Assembly (NCBI GenBank): GCA_003864495.1
Contig: ML133383.1
Coordinates: forward strand, 8,044,880-8,108,879
Reading direction: 5' to 3'
DNA: 64,000 bases
Source: Nemopilema nomurai
Taxonomy: Eukaryota; Cnidaria; Scyphozoa; Rhizostomeae; Rhizostomatidae
Shown here: in pieces, positions 26,201-38,300 of the stretch
Numbering within the stretch: the stretch's first letter is position 1
Layout: each line of letters begins with the position of its first letter
The notes under the pieces: model-generated
The model's database searches: none
What the model saw: the letters and a program-made list of their open reading frames with translations, nothing else
Told to the model about the DNA's origin: nothing
Made by a program: the position numbers and the translations under genes

Positions 26201-29200
26201 TAAGGATATCTTTGCAAGTTGCGCCCGTTCCACCTTTTCATCGGAGCCACCTTCGCTTGCTGCCTTCACAGCACCAGCTGCGGAGCCAAGGTCGGTGAAG
26301 AATTTGTTCATTGGATGGTCTTTGCCTGCTTTGGTGAATTTCAGCGTTGGGTCGTCCTCTGGTTTAAAAAATCAAGATTTTTTTTCAAACAATCAATATT
26401 CTTAAATGTTTCAAGTGTATTAATGTAACTTTTCCGACAGCTTTGAAATATTGATCGTTAACTTTACGAGACCATTCATCTCCCATTAACGCCTTGAGAT
26501 AAGCCTCCGCAGAATGAAATGTTTCACAAAACAAATGAATTGTCGTTCGTCTTGTCGTTCTTCTTGGTATCAAATCAAAGAAGCAGCGATTTCAATTTCA
26601 TTCTTTTAAATCAAAGCCGTGACTGTCTGATTCCTTAATGAAATGAAAAACTTCGATTGAACTAGCGGACTATCATGCTCTGCAGAGACTTAGAATGAAA
26701 CAAACTACAAAGATAGCACTATCCTATTTAACCACTTTTCTATGATCAAAATTAGCAAATAAAGGACTAAGTCAAGTTACCACCTGCAAACGATATAAGC
26801 GAAAACTAGGTCAAATCATGCTAGGCCATTTTTTGAAGCACATACCAACAAGGTAGACGTGTGCCCTGCCTCCTCTCATGCCATCTCGAATCTCATTTGC
26901 GAACTCCATTGCCTAAAACGAAGCCACTTCCTAGTTAAGCCTAGTAAAGGTAAATATTTGATCATAGCTTCGATCAATGTCTTGGTTCACGAGAATCACG
27001 AGACCATATCTTGTAGAGTAATCAACATGATGAAATTGTGACCAATGATTCTTACTTAGTATAAAAAGCACCCACCCGGATTCTCTCCAATTTGTTGCTC
27101 TCGTATCCACACCAGACCCAGATTTTAGTGCCATTGTCAAGGATAAAAACATCACCCCTGTTCAAAGATTCACACTCGACCGGCACCTGAACAAAACAAA
27201 CGAACCATTAAGACATGCAACATGGAAGTCTCATTGCAGCCACAGCAGCACATTGAGCATAGAATAAACTTCATTTATGAGACTCCGTGGGGCTACAAAT
27301 GTTTTGCATCGAAGTAGCATGTTTGGTGTTGTTAGAAGATGAAGAAAAGTCTACTAGGAAAATTTTGTGTATAACATGATTTTAAAAAAGCTCTTATGGA
27401 ATAAATTCTGATATCTTACCATTCTTTGAAATGTACACAATTTTGACTTATAGAACTGCTGATTTTTTACTAAGTAGAAATTGGATCCATGCTCCTGGTA
27501 GTCCGACTCACTTTTATATTCTGATTATTTTGAAACATCGTTGTGACAAGCTAAGACAAGAGAGAGACTCAATTTGGCACACACCTCAAAGACCCTGGGT
27601 CGCTTTTTGCCCTTGATTTGCAGCAACCGCTTTTGCGTTTCGTTACCAACATGTTTAAACCCAGTTGCCACTCCCCCTTCTCTGTACCTGCAAAGACATG
27701 CAAAAACACGCGTAGACGAAAGGGCTGCTGCAAAATGTAGCTCACCATCAACAGATCGAGTCGGAATAAAGCCACTAAAACTACTTGATACGACATTTGT
27801 GTACTTGAAGTTAAATTCCACGCCAACCTTCATTCTGTAATTTTTTAGACGATGATGGTGATATAAAACACACTATGAAGTACATTATGAGTATCTAAAA
27901 ACCTTTTGGGATTGATGGGCAAATGATATCACTACGTTGAAACCGTGATGATAAGAGACATAATCATCGATGAACAAGCTGTATCTTAGTGATATCATCG
28001 ATAGCTGTCTTATCGTGCGTTTTTGTCAAGGCTGAAAGACACTGAAGTAAATCTAGAATGCAATTTCAACTGATATGCATATCAAGCCTTAGTCTCCTAA
28101 AGTGCAAAAAAAAATGCCAGAAGTCTAGAAATTATAAAACAAATTTCTGGAGGATGCGTAGATCAATGCAAAACAGGCCACCTTTGACATCGTGAAAATC
28201 TTTATGATACTTCCACAAAGCCAAATAATTTTTTTCTCTGATGCTACTTACTCTAATTTTTTGAAGTACGACAAGAACTCTTTACTTTCATGCTGCTGGA
28301 TCTGAAACGAACGGAGAAAGTTGGCTGAAACATTGATGCTTCAAAATTAGCTGCATCGTCGTATTTAGGGAAAATAGCAACCTCTGTAGTGACTCTTTAG
28401 AATAACCAATCTAATCTTATCGATCATCCAATCTAAAACAATCTAAAGAATAACCAGCAATCTCGATTTACTTCAATAGCCAATAGCTCTTAGTACATAA
28501 GCTTGGTATTGAGCACAGCAAAACCCGATTAGCATATCACTTATAATGCACATTCCCTTTGTTACCTCTCGGTACTGCACAGGAGAGCCTCCAAGGTAAT
28601 CATCCAATTCAACCGACTTCATGGCAGCTGTTCCTGCTTCATCCTTGTAAGAAGAGTAAATGATCGATCAATGATTGATCAAACCATTTCCAAAGTGATT
28701 CATGTATAGGCAAACAGCAGTCAAAGAATTTCAAGGGTCTGGATTAGAGTAATCGGTAATTTTTCTTTATGTTCATTAAACTTTTGACAGCTATTATATC
28801 ATATTTTCTTACTACTAAAATAAAAGTGAAATGGCAAGGGGCCTTATTCTATTCAATCTAGAAATAGGAACCTAGAGTTCTTTTCTGATGATATCAATTA
28901 ATTTTTGCAAGGCATCTGTAAACAGTGCACTATTTGTGATAATGTACAATTACCTTTGATGTGTTCTTTCCGAGCCAAAAGTGGATGTTGTAGCTGAAAG
29001 GAGCTTGCCTTCCCATTGTCTAGGAAGGAAGTGGAACATTATTCTCGATCTACAAGTATAAAACTAAATTGACTGAAGTACTTTTCCTTACTATTTAAAA
29101 AACTTAGACAAATTGATCTGTATGTACGAAGATTAGCTTGACAGAGTCCTCTCCAAGTTCAGAGCAAGTAGCATTTTGTCTTTTTGCAGAAGAATAAGAT

Positions 29201-30548
29201 TATAAGAATAAGAAGAATAAGAAAAAGTTAATTCTAAAGCTTTTAGTCTCTAGATGAAATTCTGAACACAGTCATAGACTTTTGAAGTTTTATAAATGAA
29301 AACGTACATTAAGAACTACGTAAGAATCGCCATCGTAGAATATCCCAATGTCCTTCTCTGGCAGAGGCTTCAGTGCAAAGCTCTGAAAGAATAAACGAAG
29401 TCTCGCTGTTATGAAGAATTCCTGTTAGCGCTTTACATTGTTCTTCTGCTGATCAGACATCAACAACCCGCATTTCCTTTGTCATTCGGTAGATTATGCA
29501 GAAGGTGAGTGGTGGCTTTTCTGAAGCAAGCCAAGAAAGTCTGCATATTTGCTTGTGTGCATAAAGCTTTTAAGCCAAACGTATCAGAAACTCCAAAAAA
29601 TCTGCGGAGGAGTTTGCCACAGTTACTATCTCCTCCGCAGTTTCGTTCAGCTTGGGGCAGGGATTTCTGATTTATGTAATGCCCGGCTTACCCAGATAAC
29701 GATACAAAGAAAGCAATCTTGATTGAAAGCTAAAGAAAATTGAAGCTCATAGAACTCAGAATGAGAATAAGCAGATTCAACAGCTAGCCACTAGGATGTA
29801 TCACAAATTCTCAAAAACAGTTAAGAAACAGATATGACCATTGGATATTGTGGTAATTTTTAGACTTGCTGCAAGTGCATGAAAACGTGCGGTTTTTGCC
29901 CGAATGACATAAGACAATTATTGCGAATCACTCTTTGAACAGGTTTTTTCTAATTAATCATACAACCCATTGAATGGCATTCGATTAATGATATCTATGT
30001 TCTTGCACATGTGGCTAGCTATATGCGGCTTCTGTATCCTATCTGCCTTATATACGGAATGAAGGCACTCTAGTCCCGTAAAAGGAGATTGCAGAACTAT
30101 TATTGGTAGCAAATGACGTCCTCACATGCAGGTAGTTGATTTAAAAAGAAACTAACCAAACCTTAGAATGCAACAGCTACTAATTAGAAAGTACATAAAG
30201 ACATAGTAATGATATCAAATCAAACTTATAGAATGATATCAAGTAAGAGAATAATCATTTAATCTGAAGAAAATTTGAGTAAAATAGCAAACAGTCCACT
30301 TTCCAGGAACTAAAATGACCCTACTAAATATTCATTACCAGCAAAGTCAGGATAGCAAAACAAGTCGACAAATCTTTGGGAAAACTTGGGCCTGTACAAT
30401 TTTTAGGCCAACAACAAAAATGAAGATAACAAGCCTAGATAACAAGGAAGGCCAACAAATGAATGTGTAATGATTGAAAAACCTCGATTCGCCATATCTG
30501 GAGGCCCGGTCTAACTCCAGCAGTTTTAAACACAGGATCCGATGCCAT
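20289..30548 (-). CDS. VIL1: Villin (six gelsolin repeats plus headpiece)
   Basis: Villin is a calcium-regulated F-actin severing, capping and bundling protein of microvilli. Twenty-one coding exons, 5' to 3': 30548-30483, 29382-29308, 29019-28954, 28643-28566, 28301-28252, 27687-27585, 27186-27076, 26912-26846, 26358-26196, 26035-25957, 25568-25470, 25187-24798, 24342-24256, 24078-24007, 23902-23792, 23584-23339, 22848-22645, 22344-22219, 21884-21807, 21519-21421 and 20402-20289. Phases are consistent throughout. The product is 827 aa, the same length as human villin. It starts [20 protein letters not shown]. Gelsolin segments 1-3 fill about residues 15-370 and 4-6 about 405-750, with motifs such as [32 protein letters not shown] and [14 protein letters not shown] charged linker (KKKREEEK) precedes segment 4. 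Residues 791-827 are a headpiece: [15 protein letters not shown], then [16 protein letters not shown]. Advillin is the alternative name, since villin and advillin split within vertebrates. The acceptor just before the ATG implies a non-coding first exon. Confidence 0.94.
23648..23750 (+). repeat. Short GATTCAAA-rich repeat in a villin intron
   Basis: Within the intron between the exons at 23584-23339 and 23902-23792, the words GATTCAAA and TCTGATTCAAA recur irregularly, mixed with the related AAAGTTTGA. This is low-complexity, probably microsatellite-like expansion, and nothing suggests function. Confidence 0.6.
24375..24582 (+). repeat. Tandem duplication of about 104 bp in a villin intron
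   Basis: Two adjacent copies of about 104 bp lie side by side. The shared core GGCAGGACCAAGAGAAGTAT begins at 24427 in the first copy and at 24531 in the second. CAAAGAGG begins at 24401 and 24505. The copies differ at scattered positions, so the duplication is not recent. It lies in the intron between the exons at 24342-24256 and 25187-24798. Confidence 0.8.
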
Positions 30549-33500
30549 GGTTTTGTTGTTATTTGTCCTAAAGAAAAGAGTGAAAATTATGAATTAGTAA
30601 TGCCCTACCTAGAAAACAATTACGAAAAGACAATGTAAAAGAATGATGAGCAAAGGTTTTTATTCATAATTGAACAAATGGGGCGAATAGACATAAACGA
30701 CAAGAAATTGGCGCATTGATTTGGCTAGTTTTTCTCCTCTTTGGCAGAGCAAGCGTTTTGGTTACACATGGCCTGGCTTTGCAATCAAACTACAAAAAGG
30801 GTTTTCAGTAATTGGAAATGAAAAGCCTCCTATTAAATGCTCCCATTCAATAGCCAAAACTCTTGTTTAACAAGATGCTTAATCGTTCGATAACCATCTT
30901 ATGTTCAGATAGATTCTCTTTGCTCCTACAGACTGTAGTTTGTGTCATTCTACAGAATATGTCATTGTCAAATGTTGTAAATTCTACTTTGCGTAGCATT
31001 TTGACTGAGGAAATTTTTCAAGACGATTTTAACGTGTCGTGATTTCCTCGTTGCGGGGGATAACAATAGTTACAACGACGACCTTTCGGCGACTTGGCCA
31101 CCGTCATTTTGTAATAAGGATATCCTTCTCAAAAACACGATCGGATGCATCACCAACGAAAAGCATGATGCTACTGTAAACACCTATTCAGCTTTGTACT
31201 TAGAACCACCATGAAAAAGCATTCGTTATGGCCTCTATAGCAACAAGAAGGATTTGGGGAAGAGAGAAAGATTGCGCTATTGGCGTTAGAGTTCTCATGG
31301 TGTTCTCCAAAGAAACAGAATTACGTGTCTAAGTTATTCAAAAAGCATGAGCCATGGCCTAAATATGCAAAGCAAGACAGTTTTGGAAGCTGCAGCTGGG
31401 GATTTTCTGATCAAATGGCAAGAATGTTCTAGTATACAGAGCAGGGGTGGACTGACATCTAAATGGGGGCCCGGGTGATTTTAAAGAGAGAGGCCCGAAG
31501 CCGATGAATACCGGGGGTACTCCCCTGGTGATATTTTTAACCATAACCACTGTGCGTTACACCACTGCAGTAGCTGCTACTTCCTTAAATGATGTAACTT
31601 TGAAATAATTTTCTACAAGAAAAGGGGCTCTAGAAGGGTCTTGCTGAGGGGGGGGCCTTCGGATCCTAGCCCGGTAGCCCGACCGGCCAGTCCGCCCCTG
31701 CTGCTGAGTTGCTTATAATTGGCAGAGGGGTGCTTATTAGTCAGGCGCTTTAGACAAATACACAATTAATGCAAAGCTAATTAATTTGCGACAGTTTTTA
31801 AGGCAAATAACAGCATCAAATGTGTACAGTTTCTGGAATCAAGCTTTAGATTACCATTGTACAAGGCTTATAACTGAAGTCCAGAACACTGCAAAGCCAA
31901 TCGCAAGGACATTATGAAGACGTGCAAACACAGCAGTGAAAGAACATGATGAAGAATTTGCAAATTAAAGTATCCTTTAAAACAAACAGAGGTTCTGATC
32001 GGATGTTAAAGTGAATTCTTAAAGACACGGCTTGATGAAGTGTCAATGATTTTTCAATTAAGCATTACTGTGGTATTTCAGACTGCTATCGGGCGGTGCT
32101 CGGTAACAAACAGTAATGTGCAACCAAACAGCATACAAAAAGTAGTCCTAGAATAGGAGTCTTGATCAATTAGCATATGAGTCGTCTACAGCTTCGAACA
32201 ACAACCTCAAAACAAATGAACGAGTAGCTTAATAGGAAATCACAACGATGAATTAGAGTGACTTTTACCCAGCGTTGATCATGCTGTTACGAATGCAGCG
32301 GAGAACAGCCGAACACTTGCAGAAGTCCTTGCGGCAGCGAGAGTGCAAACTTTATCCTTCGCTGTTGCAAGAGGAGCGACGAAGAATTGACTCGAATTAT
32401 CTCACCTGCTGATAATGCGTTCCTATCAATGAGGTTGGAAAGAAACCTGCTTCATTAAAGACGCGAAAACTCACTAATGCGGTAACCTGTTCGATTGGTA
32501 TAACACAATTGTGAATTGAAACCAAACGCTAACAATAAATTAAACATTAATTCACTTGCATAGAAGTTCGCATGCAGAACGAAACGCGCATGGCACGCAC
32601 TGTCTGGGGTTTTGCGACCAAGGTCTCCTCCCCAGATAAGCATTCCCTTACTGTAAAGATGGGCTCAGGCTAAGTAATGCTAAAAGCGGAATAGTGTATC
32701 CAACTTCAATAGCGCTTTAGGCAAAACAGTGCTTCGAATGGAAGACAGCTTCGTGTAAGAAAGAGTCTGACCTAAGTCAATATGATTGATTGACAGCGTG
32801 GCTGTCAAATACACCTGCGAGGGAGGAGATGGATAAAGAGACAACAGGGAAGCGAGGGTCCTACGAACAGAGTCTTCGTGAACCGATATTTCCAAGTACA
32901 CTCGAAGCATCAAAAGAGTAAAAACGTGTCTACGACAGCGTTATTCGTGTTTATGTCGAGCGGTTGCAGAATAGTCAAATATAGAATGAGGCAATCATTT
33001 CTCGCATCGTTTCAAAGTAAATATTTGCCGATTAAGCATTATTTTGTTGCTGCTCATACCTTTCAGGGCGAGAAATTATTAATGACGTAAAATATGACTT
33101 GATCATCCCAGGTAGCCATGCTGTACTCAAAACGAGGCTGTCTCTTCTTTCTTGGAAAAGATTCCCCTTTATCTTCAGACTGAGGCTTTTTGAAAATTGA
33201 TGTCACAACAGTTGTTCTGCAAGAGGCTCACAAGAATAGTCCAATTTCGTTGATGTATTAACGGTGCTTAAAAATGAAGCCATCAAGAAAGTCAGTTCGC
33301 AGATAACCTCTGGCTGTGTGACATTTATTGAAAGTGTTTATGAAAACGATGAATGGCATCTGATATACAATGGATTACTTTGGCTCATGTTCAATTAGAA
33401 TATGCTGGGTTGATTTGGCCTAAACCAAGGCGGTGGTAAAAATAGCCTGATTGGGACTGATCCAGTGCTTGTTTGGCCAGTGCTGCACTGGAAATAATAA

Positions 33501-35397
33501 AGCTATAATAAGGCTTTACATTAGAGCACAGAAAGCCCCAAAAAGTACCGCGAATTTGTGTCAATGGCTCACAAATCACCATTCATCCTCTGTAAGAGAA
33601 GGGGATCTTCAGCTTTATACTGTCGCATAATTAGTGTGCGCGATAGAAGGTACTTGAAAATATTGCAGGAAAGTGATAGATAGTTAGGGCGGTAAAACCA
33701 GGTTTATGCAATGGCAGCCTCCTTTGGGTGTGTGGTAGGCGTGGCATGGCTCGGAATTGGTGTAGTTGCCATGCATGTTGTTAAAGTTAAGATAACCCTT
33801 TGATGGCAAAATTTGCATGGGCATAAATCAATAAATATAACGCTTCTTGTAATACTTAAGTTTGCAGCCCAAAACGTTAACATTCTGTTTGCTGTCCATG
33901 ACCCCTACTTTGTGGCGATTCCCTGTGCACGGATCATCATTCGTCAATACATTTTTCCCACCATTGTAACCAAGGCTTCCCCTGAATCCGAAGAGGGTGG
34001 CGCCTTTGTGTTGAAAGCCAAAGGACAAATGGCGTTTTGAAACAAATCACTAGTGGAATCTTTTTGTTTCATTGAAAGAGAAAGCGGTTTTACCCATGAA
34101 ATATTTGTAAACAAAAACGGTATTGAAAGACGAAACGTCAAGTAGTTTTCAAAGTGGTTGATCTGACATTGAAAACAGAAGTTACCGTGGATACCTAAAG
34201 GAAAAACATGCCGATTATTCATGCTGTAAAAGAATTTCTAGGAAGCAGAGGCAAATTGCGAATTACCAAAGTGCCAACCTTCTTTGTGCCATTTCAAGGC
34301 AATGTAAAAAAGATCTCAATTCAAATAAAGCTCTTGGGAGAGCAATCGTAATCACTTTTGAATAGATAACAATTGGTGTAAAGGCTCTGTAGATTGACCG
34401 ATAAAGACAATATCCAGTTCATGCATACTCGTCGGAATTCCATGCCTTATTGAACAGACTTGAAAGTTTAAGCCAAAAATGCATACAGCCTGGTGGATGT
34501 ATTTCTTAAATCTTCCAGAGGAGTGCTCGTAGCAAAAACCAATTCAACAGTTCGAAAAATGCCGTCACTATACCAGCCTCCTGCGCCAATACTCTAACTC
34601 AGCGAGCGAAACAAAATAATAAAAACAAATTCACCGAATCTACCACGGGAGACAATACAGCTCACAGTCCAACCAAACTGGCGATTCACTATTACTTTTG
34701 CTAAGAAGCAGCCTTTAACTCTTTCACATTCTTCAGACCTGGATAAATCTCACATGACAAAACATCTAGCAATATTTATCGATAAGAGCGAGGATACAAA
34801 CTCGTTGAAACATTCAGTAAGAGGTGATCCCTAAGAAGCAGGCAGGCAATTTTCCAATTGTCTCAGCACTGCCACTGAAATGGCTAGCCCCATCTGACTT
34901 TGCAACTGTTCCCGATAATGTTCACGCCCATTAGTAATAGGACTCTGATTTTATGAAGTTCAAAATAACAAAAGACCGAAATTCAGAGGATTTTGTGTGA
35001 CAAGACCTCGAGAAATACTTAGGATCATTATGTGAAAGACAAAATAGCATAGTAATGAATTAGAAACACAGAGCAAAAGACGAAAAGTCGAGGACTCACC
35101 AACTGCCCTGCAGAACTTGGCGACTGAGGAAGACTGTGAACAAAAGCATTGTTTACGCTTTTTGAGTATAAGTACTTGAGGATTAACTCTCCAAATTAAA
35201 ATGGCTACCAGTTACAGGAACCGTTCATTGCACAGGAAACCTTTCGGCTGGTGTTACATAACAATCTCGTCAAAAACGACGCAAGTTTGATTCTCTTACT
35301 AGATAATAATTTAGCACTATGACATTTACAGACGCCGTAATTAATCTTGCTTCAAAATTATAAAACAAACAGAAGAAAAGATTTAAATAAATCATTT
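30549..35397. promoter_or_regulatory. Villin 5' region and spacer to EFCAB2
   Basis: Because an acceptor (CTTTTCTTTAG) sits just before the villin ATG, the villin promoter and non-coding exon(s) should lie here. Candidate minus-strand exons are a patch with a donor at 32276 (CGCTGG before GTAAAA), 33060-33216 with a good acceptor and donor, and a short piece near 35096-35146. None can be linked to villin from sequence alone. A hAT-like repeat occupies 31442-31700. The rest is AT-rich with no recognisable gene. Confidence 0.4.
31442..31700. mobile_element. hAT-like non-autonomous element, 259 bp
   Basis: Inverted ends are CAGGGGTGGACTGAC at the left and the reverse complement of CAGGGGCGGACTGGC at the right. 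The outer 13 bases differ at one place. CAGGGGYGGACTG is a terminus seen in widespread hAT MITEs (from memory, not searched). The flanking octamers ATACAGAG and CTGCTGAG agree at only 5 of 8 positions, so the target duplication is decayed or the boundaries are off by a base. There is no coding capacity. It lies upstream of the villin coding exons. Confidence 0.7.
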
Positions 35398-38300
35398 TTA
35401 AGAGTCATCGACAGCCATAAGAGAGAGGTAGTCTTTGTAATAAACAATCCCTTTATCGGGATCAACTGCAGCTGACAGCATTTCTTCCATTTCTTCTTGT
35501 GTAAATGGCTCGCCTTTAAATAAGAAGAAATTTGTTCAGAAATGTCTCTACCTTAAGCAATTCAAACTATAAAATGTAAAGAGTTAATCCTTGTTCACAA
35601 AGATTTCAGTTTACCTATTAGAAAAGAACAGCTTCTTCTTACATTGCAGTTCAAAAAATTTCGACGATAAAGTTGGTAAAAGTTCCAGTTTCGTTGCTGA
35701 ACCGGACTTCTGGTAGGAAGGATGTCAAGGTAGTACTGTGAATGTGATTCCATGAGATTTGTGAAAATATTTTCGAAAAATTATTTTGACAAAAGATTTA
35801 AAGGCATAGAGAACATAACTAAATAACTAGTCAGAATGCACGTAACATCGAGTATTCATATCAAAATCCTTGTTCTTTGACTTAAAAATACAAAGACGAA
35901 TTCCTTCAACATTTGGAACATTAGGAGCTGTCGGGACATTAGAAATTAGCGCCGGCTACAATTTTGACTACAATTTCAATGAAAATTAAATGTGGATTCT
36001 GCTTCAAAAAACTCTATCTCTGCCTCAAAAGCCTAACTGTAATCTCTTTGACTTCGCCCAGGGTTATTTTAACCGTTTAATTTCTGAAATTCTACACAAA
36101 GGCTGCACCTTCTCTTAAAGCAGAACTGACAGCAAACGCTTAAACTTTAGAATAAAATAATCTAAAATTTCAAAAATTCAATCAAAATTTCAATTATTAG
36201 GCTTAATCTTCCTCTCAAAATACTCGTCTCCTCAAAACCAACTTTTCGATGCAGCAGTGCCGTTCTTTCTAAACCCTTTCAAGGCAATGCTTTGAAATTT
36301 CCGTACAAAAAAGCAAATATGCTCGCGTAGCCCAGTACATTAATAATCTCCAGAAACCAAAGAATATTTCAAAAAGCTGTAGCTTTGTTTAACACATTTG
36401 CTAAACCAGGCTACTAAAACATTCCAATATTTGGCAAGACTGGTTTTGAATTGTTTTTCGAGGGATCTAGTTCGTCTGTGTCTATGGGAAAATAACAAAA
36501 ACACGCCAGCAAACGAATTAAACTAAGGTTCTTTTCAGACACGCATGCTGATAGATAAATCTTTCGGCTCCCACTGTTTCTCATAAGTATTGTGTCTGTA
36601 ATCCGGGCAAAGACAAAAAGATCAGTTCTCATTTGGATCTCGTTAAAAAGACAGGCATTTCCAAACTTAAACAGTACATTAATTGTAATTCTTGAATGAG
36701 CATCTAACGTGTTGAGGAATCCTAGCTGGTAAGAACACCAAAAGCCTTTTTAGCGTCACGTAAATAACTAAATTTGAAGCAAAACATTTTGCTTTAATAA
36801 TTGCTTAGGACAAGAGAAAGCCAGACACTGCTTGGGAACTTCGACAGTATAAAGCTTGAAAAACCAGTCCTAGCTGATAATATTTGCACTGGGTCTACTG
36901 CGAGAATCAACTTCTGATATAATCAAGCCCCTGCTGAATGAATAATAAATGAACTGAATCTATAATCTAATTCGAGAGGTGGCAATGCACACAAGAGTAA
37001 GCTTTACTTATTCAAGGCAGCACATGCTAGATATACGCCATGGAGCTGGCTAAATGTCTGCCTATACTTTGCTGTTGGTTATTAACGATGAAACAGACTT
37101 TGATGGAAATCATGTTTTTAACTAGGCAACATCCAGAGAGAAAAATAAAATAAAAATAACAATAATAACGATAATAAATCGAATATTTATACAGGATAAT
37201 CTATCAGAGCATAAATGCACTGTTATCACTAGAGTCCTATTCCTAAAGTCAAATGAAAACTAAAATCTTACAGTAAAATCATTAAAAATGTAGTTTATGC
37301 CTATTTACAATGCTCATCTAACGCTTTTGTTTAATAAAGATCTATATTTTATGCTCCTAAATTCGCAGAGTAGTTATTGTTTGCTAATTTTCCTTAAAAC
37401 TAGCATGACATAAAACAAATCTGAGGACAATATAATTTCTAACTAGAATCAGGTACGTTGGATGAACTGAAATGATTCAAAACCAAAATGATGACCGAGA
37501 ACCAACGATAGCCTCAAAAACAACACTGTAGCGTACAATTCTAAAACAAATCCAACCGACATAGCTTCTTATTATTCACTTTGCATACTGACTACTGTAA
37601 AATTAAATATTGTTGATTTAAACCAGTGTCATTGCAGAGCAGTGTGGGGGTAAAGGTACTGGTTTGGGACCCTTTTTGGAAATAGAAAAGGGCCCCCTTT
37701 TGCTTGAGCACCTTCTTTCTTACATTTCTTTGCTGCATTTTTTCTCGCACGAGTTTCATAAATACGCTTCCGATAAGAAGACATTGAAATGAAAGCAAGA
37801 ACACTGATGGATGATTTTAAACATCGGTATTCATGTGAACAAGATGCTAATTGCAAAAAATAAAGAATAATTTAAGATGCACTCTTCTTATCATCCTTTA
37901 GTGTTTTCGATCCGCAACTAGCTATTTATTGTGTCAGCTTTTGGCTATTTTCCGACGTTTCCATACTCTACCGCAAAGCACTTGTTCAAATAATTTATGA
38001 ATAATTCCAAGCTCATCTTTCATCAAGATTAAAATTTCTCCTTAATCTGAGTTCTCCCAAATCAAAACAACTGTCACTATGATCATATTAGGATCGTATT
38101 GTATAATAATGCACATTGTATAATATCAAACTTGTTGTTCTGTTTTTCTAGTTAAAAATTAGGATGAACAAACACATCAAAAAAGATTTATTTTTTTCTT
38201 TGATCATAAGGCAAATTTACACCTTGCATTGGACAAGAATAATTTAGGGATAATCTTAGGCTCAAAATAAAAAAATCTTCGGAAAATTAAGGCTTGGCAA

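Noticed and set aside
37600..37860. Overlapping small minus-strand ORFs in the EFCAB2 last intron
   Set aside because: Two overlapping frames of similar length with low-complexity lysine-rich text and no homology; typical chance ORFs.
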